13,473 nucleotides of DNA, from positions 1 through 13,473 of the forward strand of contig JAJYJA010000061.1 of NCBI GenBank assembly GCA_021789795.1, read 5' to 3'. Every line of letters starts with the position of its first letter. Position 1 is the first letter of the stretch. The notes under the pieces are model-generated. The model worked only from the letters and a program-made list of their open reading frames with translations, was not told where the DNA came from and made no database searches. A program made the position numbers and the translations under genes. Shown piece after piece: positions 7,250 through 13,454 of this stretch. This DNA is from Deltaproteobacteria bacterium. GTDB lineage: Bacteria > Desulfobacterota > Desulfobulbia > Desulfobulbales > VMSU01.

Positions 7250-7592
7250 GGCGCGGACGGCAAAGGTTTATGGGCGCGGTTGGAGGCCGAACTTTCAGGG
7301 CACCTCCCATTAACAAGCAGGCACAAAGCCATTATTCTTCGCTCGAAAACATTTGACAAGTGGCAAGGGCAGATGTTTAAATAATTATGCGATTTGGCCG
7401 TTCCCCGGCCATTTGAATTCGGCTTTCTCTCAAGACGCAAACGGCTCCCCCGGCAGAAAAGCCCCGGACGCCCGGCTGCAAATGTAAAACCAAAACGGCA
7501 GAGAATTGAGAAAATGTTCCAGGCGACCTTGCATTACGAACATACACGCCAAACGACCCCGGTGTCGATGGCCTTCCTGGAGACGAATTCTT
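7250..7592 (+). other. Non-coding leader upstream of the PilZ gene
   Basis: No convincing gene lies in this 343-bp stretch between the divergent helical-protein and PilZ genes. It holds a sigma70-like promoter (7353-7381), which leaves an mRNA leader of about 200 nt. That leader contains a GGCCG-TTCCC-CGGCC hairpin (7396-7410) and a GC-rich section at 7430-7480 with several alternative pairings (CCCCCGGC, GCCCCGGACGCCCGGC). A long structured leader before a PilZ gene could be regulatory, but no known riboswitch consensus fits it. Confidence 0.5.
7353..7381 (+). promoter_or_regulatory. Sigma70-like promoter for the PilZ gene
   Basis: A perfect -35 TTGACA (7353-7358), a 17-nt spacer and TTTAAA (7376-7381) as -10 with four of six consensus bases, in a locally AT-rich stretch. 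It points toward the PilZ gene about 210 nt downstream. Confidence 0.5.
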
Positions 7593-7997
7593 ATGTACGC
7601 CCAAGCTGGTTCCGTGGAGCAGAGGAAAAGCGTGCGCTATCGGGTGGGGGGCAACGCCTACGCCCTATTAAAACAACCGCACTACAAGGAATTAGGTAGA
7701 ATAATCGACATCAGCCAGACGGGAATTTCCTTTCTGTGCATCAACCAGGGGGACTGGGAAACCACCTCCTTCGAGATCGACATCTTCCTCGGCCACGAAA
7801 AAAACGACGACCCCGCCGAGCAGATCATCCTCAAAAATATTCCTCTCCAACCCATCTCCTACTGCCGGGACAATCAGGATGGCAGCCCGGCGGAGCGCCT
7901 GATGCGACGCTGCGGGGTGGCCTTCGGGGAACTGAGCCTGGACCAGCAGGCCCGGCTCGACCTCTTCATCCTCCGGCACGGGTTCGCCAACGCCTAA
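7593..7997 (+). CDS. Single-domain PilZ protein (putative cyclic-di-GMP binder)
   Basis: A 134-aa soluble protein. It carries both halves of the PilZ ligand motif: RKSVR (Arg11-Arg15, the RxxxR box) and DISQTG (Asp39-Ser41-Gly44, the D/NxSxxG box) on the following strand. The rest alternates short beta strands (FEIDIFLG, QIILKNIPLQPISYC) and ends in a helix, GELSLDQQARLDLFILRH, as in PilZ folds. PilZ proteins bind cyclic-di-GMP and pass the signal to motility, adhesion or other targets by protein contact. I start at ATG 7593 because GGAGA lies 9 nt before it; the 29 upstream residues of the longer frame are arginine-rich and unlike a domain. The stop overlaps that of the convergent receiver gene by 3 bases. 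Its target is not evident. Confidence 0.8.
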   Translation: MYAQAGSVEQRKSVRYRVGGNAYALLKQPHYKELGRIIDISQTGISFLCINQGDWETTSFEIDIFLGHEKNDDPAEQIILKNIPLQPISYCRDNQDGSPAERLMRRCGVAFGELSLDQQARLDLFILRHGFANA

Positions 7998-8515
7998 ACG
8001 GACGGCCCACCCTCCTTACGCTGCCAACCGTTTACCGTCAGCCAACGACGGAGCTTCCTCTGCTCCTTGGCCAGGGCCGCCGTGGCCCCGGCCTGCAACA
8101 GGAGGTCGTTGTATCTCTGCTCACTGCTGTTGGCCAGCACCACCACCCCCGGTTCCTGGGACTTAAACGCCTTAAGCAAGTCCTCCCCGCTGCCCTCGGG
8201 GTCGTTCAGATCGGAATCGAGGATCACCAGTTGGATATCCCCCTCCTTAAAGGCGGCCAGGCTGTCGGCGAAGGTGTGGGCGACATGGATGGTCAGGCTC
8301 GCCTCCTCGTAGAATACCCGCAGGGTTTCCAAGATGTCCTGGGTGTAACGCGGCAGGTCGTCGATGACCAGGAGTCGCTGGTAGCGCGGCTCCCAGCCGG
8401 GCCGGGGTTTCTGGCAATCGAGACGCACCACCCGCGGGGGGGGCGGGGTGGGCGGTGGCGACGAGGCCGCAGCCCCCAAACAGAACCTTTGCAGGGTGTC
8501 TAGAAATGAGCCCAT
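7994..8515 (-). CDS. Stand-alone response-regulator receiver domain protein
   Basis: A 173-aa protein with a receiver (CheY-like) domain at about 46-160 and no output domain. The acidic pair Asp52-Asp53 is in LLVIDD, the predicted phosphoacceptor is Asp100 in LVILDSDL, the switch Ser130 is in VVLANSSE and Lys150 is in ALAKE, so phosphorylation should be possible. A 45-residue N-terminal extension contains a proline-rich run (PPPTPPPP). The gene starts 24 nt after the ferredoxin stop and is probably the last gene of the redox operon; its own ribosome site (TTGGAA) is weak. A receiver in an oxidoreductase operon could tie enzyme level or assembly to a phosphorelay. No kinase is in the window, so the partner is unknown. 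It converges with the PilZ gene. Confidence 0.82.
   Translation of the reverse strand: MGSFLDTLQRFCLGAAASSPPPTPPPPRVVRLDCQKPRPGWEPRYQRLLVIDDLPRYTQDILETLRVFYEEASLTIHVAHTFADSLAAFKEGDIQLVILDSDLNDPEGSGEDLLKAFKSQEPGVVVLANSSEQRYNDLLLQAGATAALAKEQRKLRRWLTVNGWQRKEGGPSV
8436..8458 (+). other. G-rich run with G-quadruplex potential inside the receiver gene
   Basis: On the plus strand eight Gs are followed by C, GGGG, T, GGG, C, GG, T, GG. This satisfies a four-tract G-quadruplex pattern with one-base loops if the first run is split. It encodes the proline-rich linker on the minus strand, so the G-rich strand is the template strand of that gene. It may simply reflect proline codons. Confidence 0.4.
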
Positions 8516-8539
8516 ATTTCCAAGGCCACCGTTTACGGG

Positions 8540-8992
8540 TTAAAACTCCACCAGGCGCACAAACCGCAAGGCGTGGGTGGCACACTTGGTAACGCAGGCG
8601 GGTTTCAAACCCCGATCCACCCGCTCCCGGCAGTAGTCGCACTTGACCGCCTTGCCGGAGGCGGGATTTAATTGGGGGATACCCCAGGGGCAGGCCTGCT
8701 GGCAGGCCATGCAGCCGATACAAGTCTCCTGCTCCACAAAGACGATGCCGTCTTCCCGCTTGCGCATGGCCCCGGTGGGACAGGCCGGCAGGCACTGCGG
8801 GTCCTCGCAGTGATAGCAGGAACGGAACCTAAACTCGGTCCTGGGCACCCCACGCGCCGAGCGTAGCGGCTCGTGGCTGATCTCGCAGAGCATCGGCCCC
8901 GGTGGCAGGCCCTTGTTGGTCTTGCAGTGCACCTCGCAACCGTGGCAACCGATGCAGCGCTTGGAGTTCAAGTGGATCTGGTACTTATTCAT
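8540..8992 (-). CDS. Four-cluster [4Fe-4S] ferredoxin subunit of a molybdenum oxidoreductase (PsrB/PhsB/DmsB type)
   Basis: A 150-aa electron-transfer subunit with 16 cysteines in four groups: 13/16/19/23, 59/62/67/71, 91/94/97/101 and 118/121/133/137. This is the DmsB/PsrB/PhsB pattern, in which four cubane clusters carry electrons to or from the molybdenum subunit. There is one extra Cys36. At 150 aa it is shorter than typical members (about 180-230 aa), with trimmed loops but no lost ligand. It has no Tat or Sec signal, so it should work in the cytoplasm with its equally leaderless partner. The ATG overlaps the stop of the catalytic gene as ATGA, with GGTGGAG just upstream, so the two are translationally coupled. 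The electron donor or quinone-reacting partner is not encoded here. Confidence 0.93.
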   Translation of the reverse strand: MNKYQIHLNSKRCIGCHGCEVHCKTNKGLPPGPMLCEISHEPLRSARGVPRTEFRFRSCYHCEDPQCLPACPTGAMRKREDGIVFVEQETCIGCMACQQACPWGIPQLNPASGKAVKCDYCRERVDRGLKPACVTKCATHALRFVRLVEF

Positions 8993-11109
8993 AGCTCCAC
9001 CTCCCGTTTACCGTTCCTGTCGCTGCGCCGCACCGTGACCAGTCCCTCGCACAGACAAAGCCCCCCGCCCACCCGGTCCAGATCCAAGAGCAGCCCGGTC
9101 TGGAGTTTCTGATCACTCATCCCGGCGTTACAGGCCCGACTTTGCAGCGGCACCTGCCGGCCAAAGCCGTGCAGGCAATACACCGCCTCGGGATGGATGA
9201 ACTCGGTGACCTTGGCCTGGATCTGGCCCCTGGCCGCCCCGTCCTGGGAGATCACCTCCAGCCAATCGCCGTCGGCAACCCCCAGCCCCGCCGCGGCCCG
9301 CTTGTTGATCCACAGCCGGTTGGCCGGCAGCAATTCGTGCAGGAGCGGGTTGTTGATGGTGTGACCGTGGGTGTTGACCGCCGAGCGTCCGAAGACCAGC
9401 CGGAAGCTTCCCGCCGGCGGCTTGGGTGGGCTCTCGTAGGGCCTTAACGACTCGATGCCCTGGGCCGCGAGCTTGCCGCTCACCAGCTCGATCTTGCCGG
9501 AAGGGGTGGCCAGGCGGCGGGCCATTGACTCCCGGTCGTCGAGAATAGGCTTGTCGGCCAGATCGACAAAGCCCTGGGCCGCGAAATCGCCAATCTTGAT
9601 CCCGGTGGGCTCCAGTTGCCAGGCCCACAACTCCTCGATGGTCGAGTAAGGGAAATACTGGCCTAATCCCAGGCGGCTGGCCAGTTGCTGAAAGATCCAC
9701 CAGCCGGGCCTGGTGTCGTGGCGGGGCTCCGCCGCCCGTTGGCGATAGATGAGTCGGGGTTTGGGCCCCTTCTGCACCGCCACCTGGCAGTCGCGCTCCA
9801 GATAAGGCGACTCGGGCAGGATGACGTCGCTATACCAGCCGAACTCGCTGTAATGGGTATCTATCGAGACCAACAGCTCCAGTGTGTCTAACCGCCGTTT
9901 CTGGGCACCAGGATCGGGGAAACAGGTCAGGGGGTCGTGACGGTAACAGAAGAGGGCCTTGAGCGGATAGGGCTCGCCGGTGGCCATCGCCTCGTAAAAC
10001 AGGGGAAAGATGCCCGGCCCCTTGTCAAAGTGGGGATATTTCCAGCCGGCCCCGTCGGCCCGCCGTTCCTCCGGCTTGGGCACCAGATCGGTCAGGTTGC
10101 GGATGCCCTTCCGGCCGCAGTCCTTGGCCCCCTTGGCGAAGATCTGGCCGCCCTTGATCTCGAGGTTGCCCATCAAGACGTTTAAGAGATGCAGGTTGCG
10201 GCTGGCGTAGAAGGAGTCACGGTAGCGGGCCAACATCCAGCCGGGATGGAAGATGACCCGGGGCCGGTCCGCGCCCAGTTCGTCGATGAGCTCCTTAAGC
10301 GATTTCGCCTTGACGCCGCATTCCTGGGCCGCCCAGTCGAGGGTGTAGGGCTCGACAAAGGCGGCCAGCTCATCGAAGCCCACGGTGTGACGGCGGACGA
10401 ATTCGGCGTCGTAGGCCCCGGCCTTGATCAACCCGTGCAAGAGGCCCAGGGTCAGGGCGTAGTCGGTGCCGGGCCGCACCATAAGGAATCGACTGGCCTT
10501 GAGCCCGGTAACCGTCTGGCGGACATCGACGTAGGTCAGGCGGCCACCGGCGTCCAGCATGTCAAGCACCTGGTTGGCCTCGCCGATCTTCATCGACTCT
10601 AAAAGGTTGCGGCCAAAGAGCACCAGGTGGCGGGCGTTTTTGATGTCGTAGGTAAGATCCGGCCGGCCCACCCCGTACACCGAGAGGCTGGCGTGGTGGA
10701 CGTTGCGGCCGCAGGCGCTGTCGTGGTTGGTGAAGTTGGGCGAGCCTAAGGCCTGGATAAAGGCCTTGGCCGGATCGACAAAGGGGCCCCCCCGGCAGCT
10801 CATGATCGTGCTCCTGGCCCCGTCCTTGGCGATGATCGCTTGCAGGCGCTCCGCCACCTGATCGAGGGCAATGTCCCAGGAAACCGGCTGCCAGCGTCCC
10901 TCACCCCGGCCACCCTTGCGGAGCAGGGGCTGCCTAGGCCGCTCGTCGTCGGCGAGCAACGCCAGCCCCGCCGAGCCTCGGGCGCACAAGGCCCCGCCCA
11001 GGAGATGGGGGTTACCCTCAATCCAAGTGATCACGCCCCCCTCCACCTCCACCCGAATGGGGCAGCGGGCGGTGCACATGCCGCACACGCTCCAAACCGT
11101 CTCTACCAT
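8989..11109 (-). CDS. Molybdopterin oxidoreductase catalytic subunit (PsrA/PhsA-like, no Tat signal)
   Basis: A 706-aa member of the DMSO-reductase superfamily. An N-terminal [4Fe-4S] site uses Cys9, Cys12, Cys16 and Cys42 (CGMCTARC ... LCARG). A Cys133 in HDSACGRN is the likely molybdenum/tungsten ligand, as in the Psr/Phs group. The C-terminal cofactor-binding domain contains THGHTINNPLLHELLP and LWINKRAAAGLGVADGD, also typical of thiosulfate/polysulfide reductase relatives. I chose ATG 11109 because GGAGG lies 8 nt upstream; an in-frame TTG at 11124 overlaps that site. There is no twin-arginine signal, since the iron-sulfur motif begins at residue 9, so the enzyme is predicted to be cytoplasmic, unlike PsrA and PhsA. 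The substrate is not decided by sequence: polysulfide, thiosulfate, tetrathionate or sulfite (as in cytoplasmic SoeA) are all possible. First gene of the operon. Confidence 0.9.
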   Translation of the reverse strand: MVETVWSVCGMCTARCPIRVEVEGGVITWIEGNPHLLGGALCARGSAGLALLADDERPRQPLLRKGGRGEGRWQPVSWDIALDQVAERLQAIIAKDGARSTIMSCRGGPFVDPAKAFIQALGSPNFTNHDSACGRNVHHASLSVYGVGRPDLTYDIKNARHLVLFGRNLLESMKIGEANQVLDMLDAGGRLTYVDVRQTVTGLKASRFLMVRPGTDYALTLGLLHGLIKAGAYDAEFVRRHTVGFDELAAFVEPYTLDWAAQECGVKAKSLKELIDELGADRPRVIFHPGWMLARYRDSFYASRNLHLLNVLMGNLEIKGGQIFAKGAKDCGRKGIRNLTDLVPKPEERRADGAGWKYPHFDKGPGIFPLFYEAMATGEPYPLKALFCYRHDPLTCFPDPGAQKRRLDTLELLVSIDTHYSEFGWYSDVILPESPYLERDCQVAVQKGPKPRLIYRQRAAEPRHDTRPGWWIFQQLASRLGLGQYFPYSTIEELWAWQLEPTGIKIGDFAAQGFVDLADKPILDDRESMARRLATPSGKIELVSGKLAAQGIESLRPYESPPKPPAGSFRLVFGRSAVNTHGHTINNPLLHELLPANRLWINKRAAAGLGVADGDWLEVISQDGAARGQIQAKVTEFIHPEAVYCLHGFGRQVPLQSRACNAGMSDQKLQTGLLLDLDRVGGGLCLCEGLVTVRRSDRNGKREVEL

Positions 11110-11175
11110 CCCCTGCGCCTCCAAACTAGAATTTCCTTATCGCCCGGCGTCCGCCGCCGGTGGCCAGCAAGATCA

Positions 11176-11205
11176 ATCGTACACGCAAACCAGGACAAAA
11201 GACAA
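11176..11205 (-). promoter_or_regulatory. Possible promoter of the oxidoreductase operon
   Basis: On the minus strand TTGTCT (11205-11200) and TACGAT (11181-11176) are separated by 18 nt. Each matches the sigma70 consensus at four of six positions. It lies about 65 nt upstream of the preferred start codon. Confidence 0.35.
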
Positions 11206-11322
11206 GCGGGAAAATCAACCTCCTCGGCGCCCCGCCAATCCATGATGTTTAAAGGTTTCACGCCTGATGACGCGCCCTGAAAAAAAATATTTTTCATTGC
11301 CACAGGGTGGCAGATAGGTATA

Positions 11323-11492
11323 GGATAATCGTAACTATCCAGCCGCACCCCATCTGCCTTGTCACCAGCCGGCTCACATACCAAAAAGTATAGCTCGCCG
11401 GCTGGTTTCGCGCATCTGGGGCGCGGCTGAATAGTTACGGTCCCCAGCCGATGCCAATTCTGCGGCACTAAGCTGGATAGTTACGGATAATC
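11323..11492. repeat. Large nested inverted repeat with a third terminal copy (MITE- or REP-like)
   Basis: Two 27-nt arms, 11330-11356 and 11413-11439, are inverted copies matching at 23 of 27 positions. Inside them a perfect 10-bp inverted repeat, ACCAGCCGGC (11364-11373) and GCCGGCTGGT (11397-11406), encloses a small ATAC/GTAT stem. The outer 14-mer occurs three times: CGTAACTATCCAGC at 11330-11343, GCTGAATAGTTACG at 11426-11439 and GCTGGATAGTTACG at 11472-11485. The third copy is the exact complement of the first. The element has no coding capacity of its own. It looks like a non-autonomous insertion or REP-type palindrome, and it lies between the divergent redox and exporter operons. Confidence 0.75.
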
Positions 11493-11541
11493 ATGGTCGC
11501 GGGCTAGCCGCCACGCCAGGCGGCGACTTGCGGGTGATGGC

Positions 11542-11561
11542 GGCGGCTGGCATCAGCCGCC
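11542..11561 (+). other. Hairpin in the exporter leader
   Basis: GGCGGCTG and CAGCCGCC form a perfect 8-bp stem with a four-base GCAT loop, 19 nt before the GGAGG ribosome site of the exporter gene. There is no T-tract, so it is not a simple terminator. It could stabilise the mRNA or tune translation. Confidence 0.45.
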
Positions 11562-11591
11562 TGGGCAGTCCAAGCAAACAGGAGGGTAGAG

Positions 11592-12848
11592 ATGAAAAAA
11601 CGATGGCTGGGAGGCTTGCTGTGCGGGGCGTGGATAACCCTAGGGACGCTTTATCCCCCGACATCCAGGGCCGAGGCGCCCCCAATACCCATACCCGCCG
11701 GGACGGCCCCGGCGACGGCCAGCTCTCCGGCGGGGCCGCCGACCATCAAGATCGACAAGACCTCCCTGGACAACGGCGGCACCATCGTGGTCAGCGGCAA
11801 GGCCCCGGCGGGCAAGCCGGTATTTATCGAGGTCTGGGGCGACAAGCTAGTGCGCGCCTCTCACTTCGACGCCAAGCCGGACAAGACGAGCGGCAAGCGG
11901 CCCTACGTCCTGTACATGACCAGCGAGATGCCCTCCTACTACAAGATGTTCGTGCCGGTGAGCGACCAGGACAAGCTGGCCCAGGCCAAGGCGAGCGGCA
12001 AGAAATGGAACCTTGACTCCCTGCTGCAGGAGGTGGGAGCGGCGGAAATCTACTCGACGCCCGCCAAGATCAAGATCGACCGTTACCAGGCCACCCTGAT
12101 GGGCAGCATCGTTGGCTCGCGGGGCCAGATGCTGCCGGCAATGAACGAACAGGACAACCGGCGGCGGTCCATGGAACTGGTCAAGGTGCGTTTCCGCAGC
12201 CCAGACAAGGTACTGGGCGCCGAGGTTAAGGTCAGCCCTGACGGCGCCTACCGGGCCGAGATCAAGATCAGAAAGGGGCTGGCGCCCGGCAAGTACACGG
12301 TGGTGGCCGCCGTGGACGCGACATCCCGCAGTCAGGCCGCCAGCTTCGAGAACCACATCGGCTTTCCGCTGATCTACCTGCCCAACGCCGGCACCAGCAT
12401 CAACCTCTTCTGGCCCTTCCTCTTGACCCTGGCCATCTCTATCTTCGGGGTGCTGATGGGCGCCGGCGGCGGCTTTATCATGAATCCGCTCTTCGTCTCC
12501 CTCTGGCCCCTGCCCCACGCGGTGGTGGCGGGCACGGTGATGCCGACGGTGCTCTTCTCCCAGGGGAGCGGCATCTACAACTACTCCAAGATCAAGTTCA
12601 TCAGCTGGAAACTGGGGGTGACCATCGGCCTGGCGATGGTGGTGGGCGGCTTCATCGGCCCCAAGCTCACCGAGCTGATCACCCTGGATCAGTTCAAGTT
12701 CGTCTTCGGCTGGATCCTGCTCGTGCTCTCCGGGTTGATGTTCTGGCAGACCACCCCCGGCTATCTCGCCAAAAACAAGAAGGAGCAGGCGATCCTCAAG
12801 GAGTTCAAACAAAAGGCCGAGGCCGCCGCCAAGGCCAAAGGCAACTAA
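11592..12848 (+). CDS. TauE/SafE-type exporter, N-terminal half with a periplasmic domain
   Basis: A 418-aa inner-membrane protein. A signal peptide (MKKRW, hydrophobic core, SRA/EA cleavage region near 27-29) is followed by a Pro/Ala-rich linker to about 50. A periplasmic beta-rich region at about 51-255 opens with GTIVVSGKAPAGKPVFIEV and closes with LAPGKYTVVAAVDA, both like Ig/transthyretin-type folds. About four hydrophobic helices then follow, from residue 270 to 385. These carry the TauE/SafE half-motif GAGGG at 290-294 and HAVVAGTVMPTVLFSQ. The chain ends in a charged Lys/Glu/Ala tail. The family exports sulfite, sulfonates or related anions. A full TauE/SafE protein has two such halves; this one has only the first, and the second is the next gene, 12 nt on. 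AGGAGGG ends 5 nt before the ATG. Coding looks intact, so the split seems genuine. Confidence 0.85.
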   Translation: MKKRWLGGLLCGAWITLGTLYPPTSRAEAPPIPIPAGTAPATASSPAGPPTIKIDKTSLDNGGTIVVSGKAPAGKPVFIEVWGDKLVRASHFDAKPDKTSGKRPYVLYMTSEMPSYYKMFVPVSDQDKLAQAKASGKKWNLDSLLQEVGAAEIYSTPAKIKIDRYQATLMGSIVGSRGQMLPAMNEQDNRRRSMELVKVRFRSPDKVLGAEVKVSPDGAYRAEIKIRKGLAPGKYTVVAAVDATSRSQAASFENHIGFPLIYLPNAGTSINLFWPFLLTLAISIFGVLMGAGGGFIMNPLFVSLWPLPHAVVAGTVMPTVLFSQGSGIYNYSKIKFISWKLGVTIGLAMVVGGFIGPKLTELITLDQFKFVFGWILLVLSGLMFWQTTPGYLAKNKKEQAILKEFKQKAEAAAKAKGN

Positions 12849-12860
12849 GGAGCAACGACC

Positions 12861-13250
12861 ATGACGGTTAATTTTTGGGGACACGAATTTAAGGTGAACG
12901 TGGTGCTCGGCTGCCTGGGCGGGTTTTTAATCGCGGTGGTCTCGTCGATGTTCGGCTTCGGGGGCGGCCCCTTCATGGTGCCGCTGATGACCGTGGGCCT
13001 GGGTCTGCCCATGTACGTGGTGGTAGGCAGCTCGCTGCTCGCCATCTTCTTCAACACCATGATGGGCACCGCCCGCCACTACCAGTTCGGCAACTTCGAC
13101 CTGACCTTCTTCCTGATCATGTTCCCGGCGGCGATCCTCGGCGGCTTCATCGCCCCCCAGATCGCCAAGAGGGTGAGCCCGCTGACCGTGAAACGAATCG
13201 CGGTGGTGGGCCTGGCGCTCCTGGCCTTGAACCTGCTCGGGGTTTATTGA
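12861..13250 (+). CDS. TauE/SafE-type exporter, C-terminal half as a separate gene
   Basis: A 129-aa protein of about four hydrophobic helices (roughly 13-31, 49-70, 81-103 and 111-128). The second-half motif is SSMFGFGGGPFMVPL, with GFGGG at 32-36, followed by VVGSSLLAIFFNTMMGT. It matches the second repeat of TauE/SafE permeases and is about half the usual 250-aa core. It starts with its own ATG after AAGGAG (12847-12852), 12 nt after the preceding half ends, so it is translated as a separate chain. It most likely pairs with the first half to rebuild an eight-helix pore. The alternative, a broken single gene, is less likely because of the good ribosome site and the clean start with a short cytoplasmic-looking leader (MTVNFWGHEFK). 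Confidence 0.85.
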   Translation: MTVNFWGHEFKVNVVLGCLGGFLIAVVSSMFGFGGGPFMVPLMTVGLGLPMYVVVGSSLLAIFFNTMMGTARHYQFGNFDLTFFLIMFPAAILGGFIAPQIAKRVSPLTVKRIAVVGLALLALNLLGVY

Positions 13251-13326
13251 ACCCGCTCCAGCGGCAAGCCTTGGCCCCGGCCATCAAACCCTAGAGCTGG
13301 CGCGCACTGGTTCCCGGGCCAAGATT

Positions 13327-13454
13327 GATGGCGTCGCAAAAAGGCCGATCTGCTGCGGCGCGTGGCGGTTTGGCTCGTTCGGCATACCATCTGTATGGCC
13401 TCACTCGCCAAACACACCCCGCGCCTTGTATATCGGCCCTTTTGCTTAGCCATC
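13327..13454. repeat. Nested palindromic repeat element (about 128 bp)
   Basis: Outer arms 13327-13349 and 13432-13454 (beginning GATGGCGTCGCAAAAAGG) are inverted copies with four mismatches and a good terminal match. Inside, in nested order, are GGCGCG (13357) with CGCGCC (13420), GTTTGGC (13368) with GCCAAAC (13407), and a central GGCATAC/GTATGGCC hairpin around CATCT. The whole can fold as one long branched or cruciform hairpin. From memory, dispersed palindromes beginning in this way are common in Desulfobacterota genomes; that is recall, not a search. It lies 77 bp after the exporter operon, where it might also act as a terminator or mRNA-stability element. Confidence 0.75.

Noticed and set aside
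6926..7384. A 152-codon plus-strand frame opposite the small helical-protein gene
   Set aside because: It lies antisense to the better-looking 130-aa frame and shows no recognisable domain or ribosome site. It is most likely a high-GC shadow.
7430..7480. Possible cyclic-di-GMP (GEMM-type) riboswitch before the PilZ gene, suggested by GACGCAAA
   Set aside because: The first conserved hairpin (GGCAAACC with a GAAA loop) is absent and the sequence after GACGCAAA does not follow the consensus. The match is one short word.
11103..11468. A 121-codon minus-strand open frame upstream of the molybdenum oxidoreductase
   Set aside because: It runs through the large inverted repeat and into the oxidoreductase start in another frame. 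Its composition is not protein-like and no ribosome site supports it.
12849..12860. A frameshift breaking a single TauE/SafE gene
   Set aside because: The second half has its own well-spaced AAGGAG and ATG, and the first ends in a plausible charged tail rather than an abrupt loss of reading frame.
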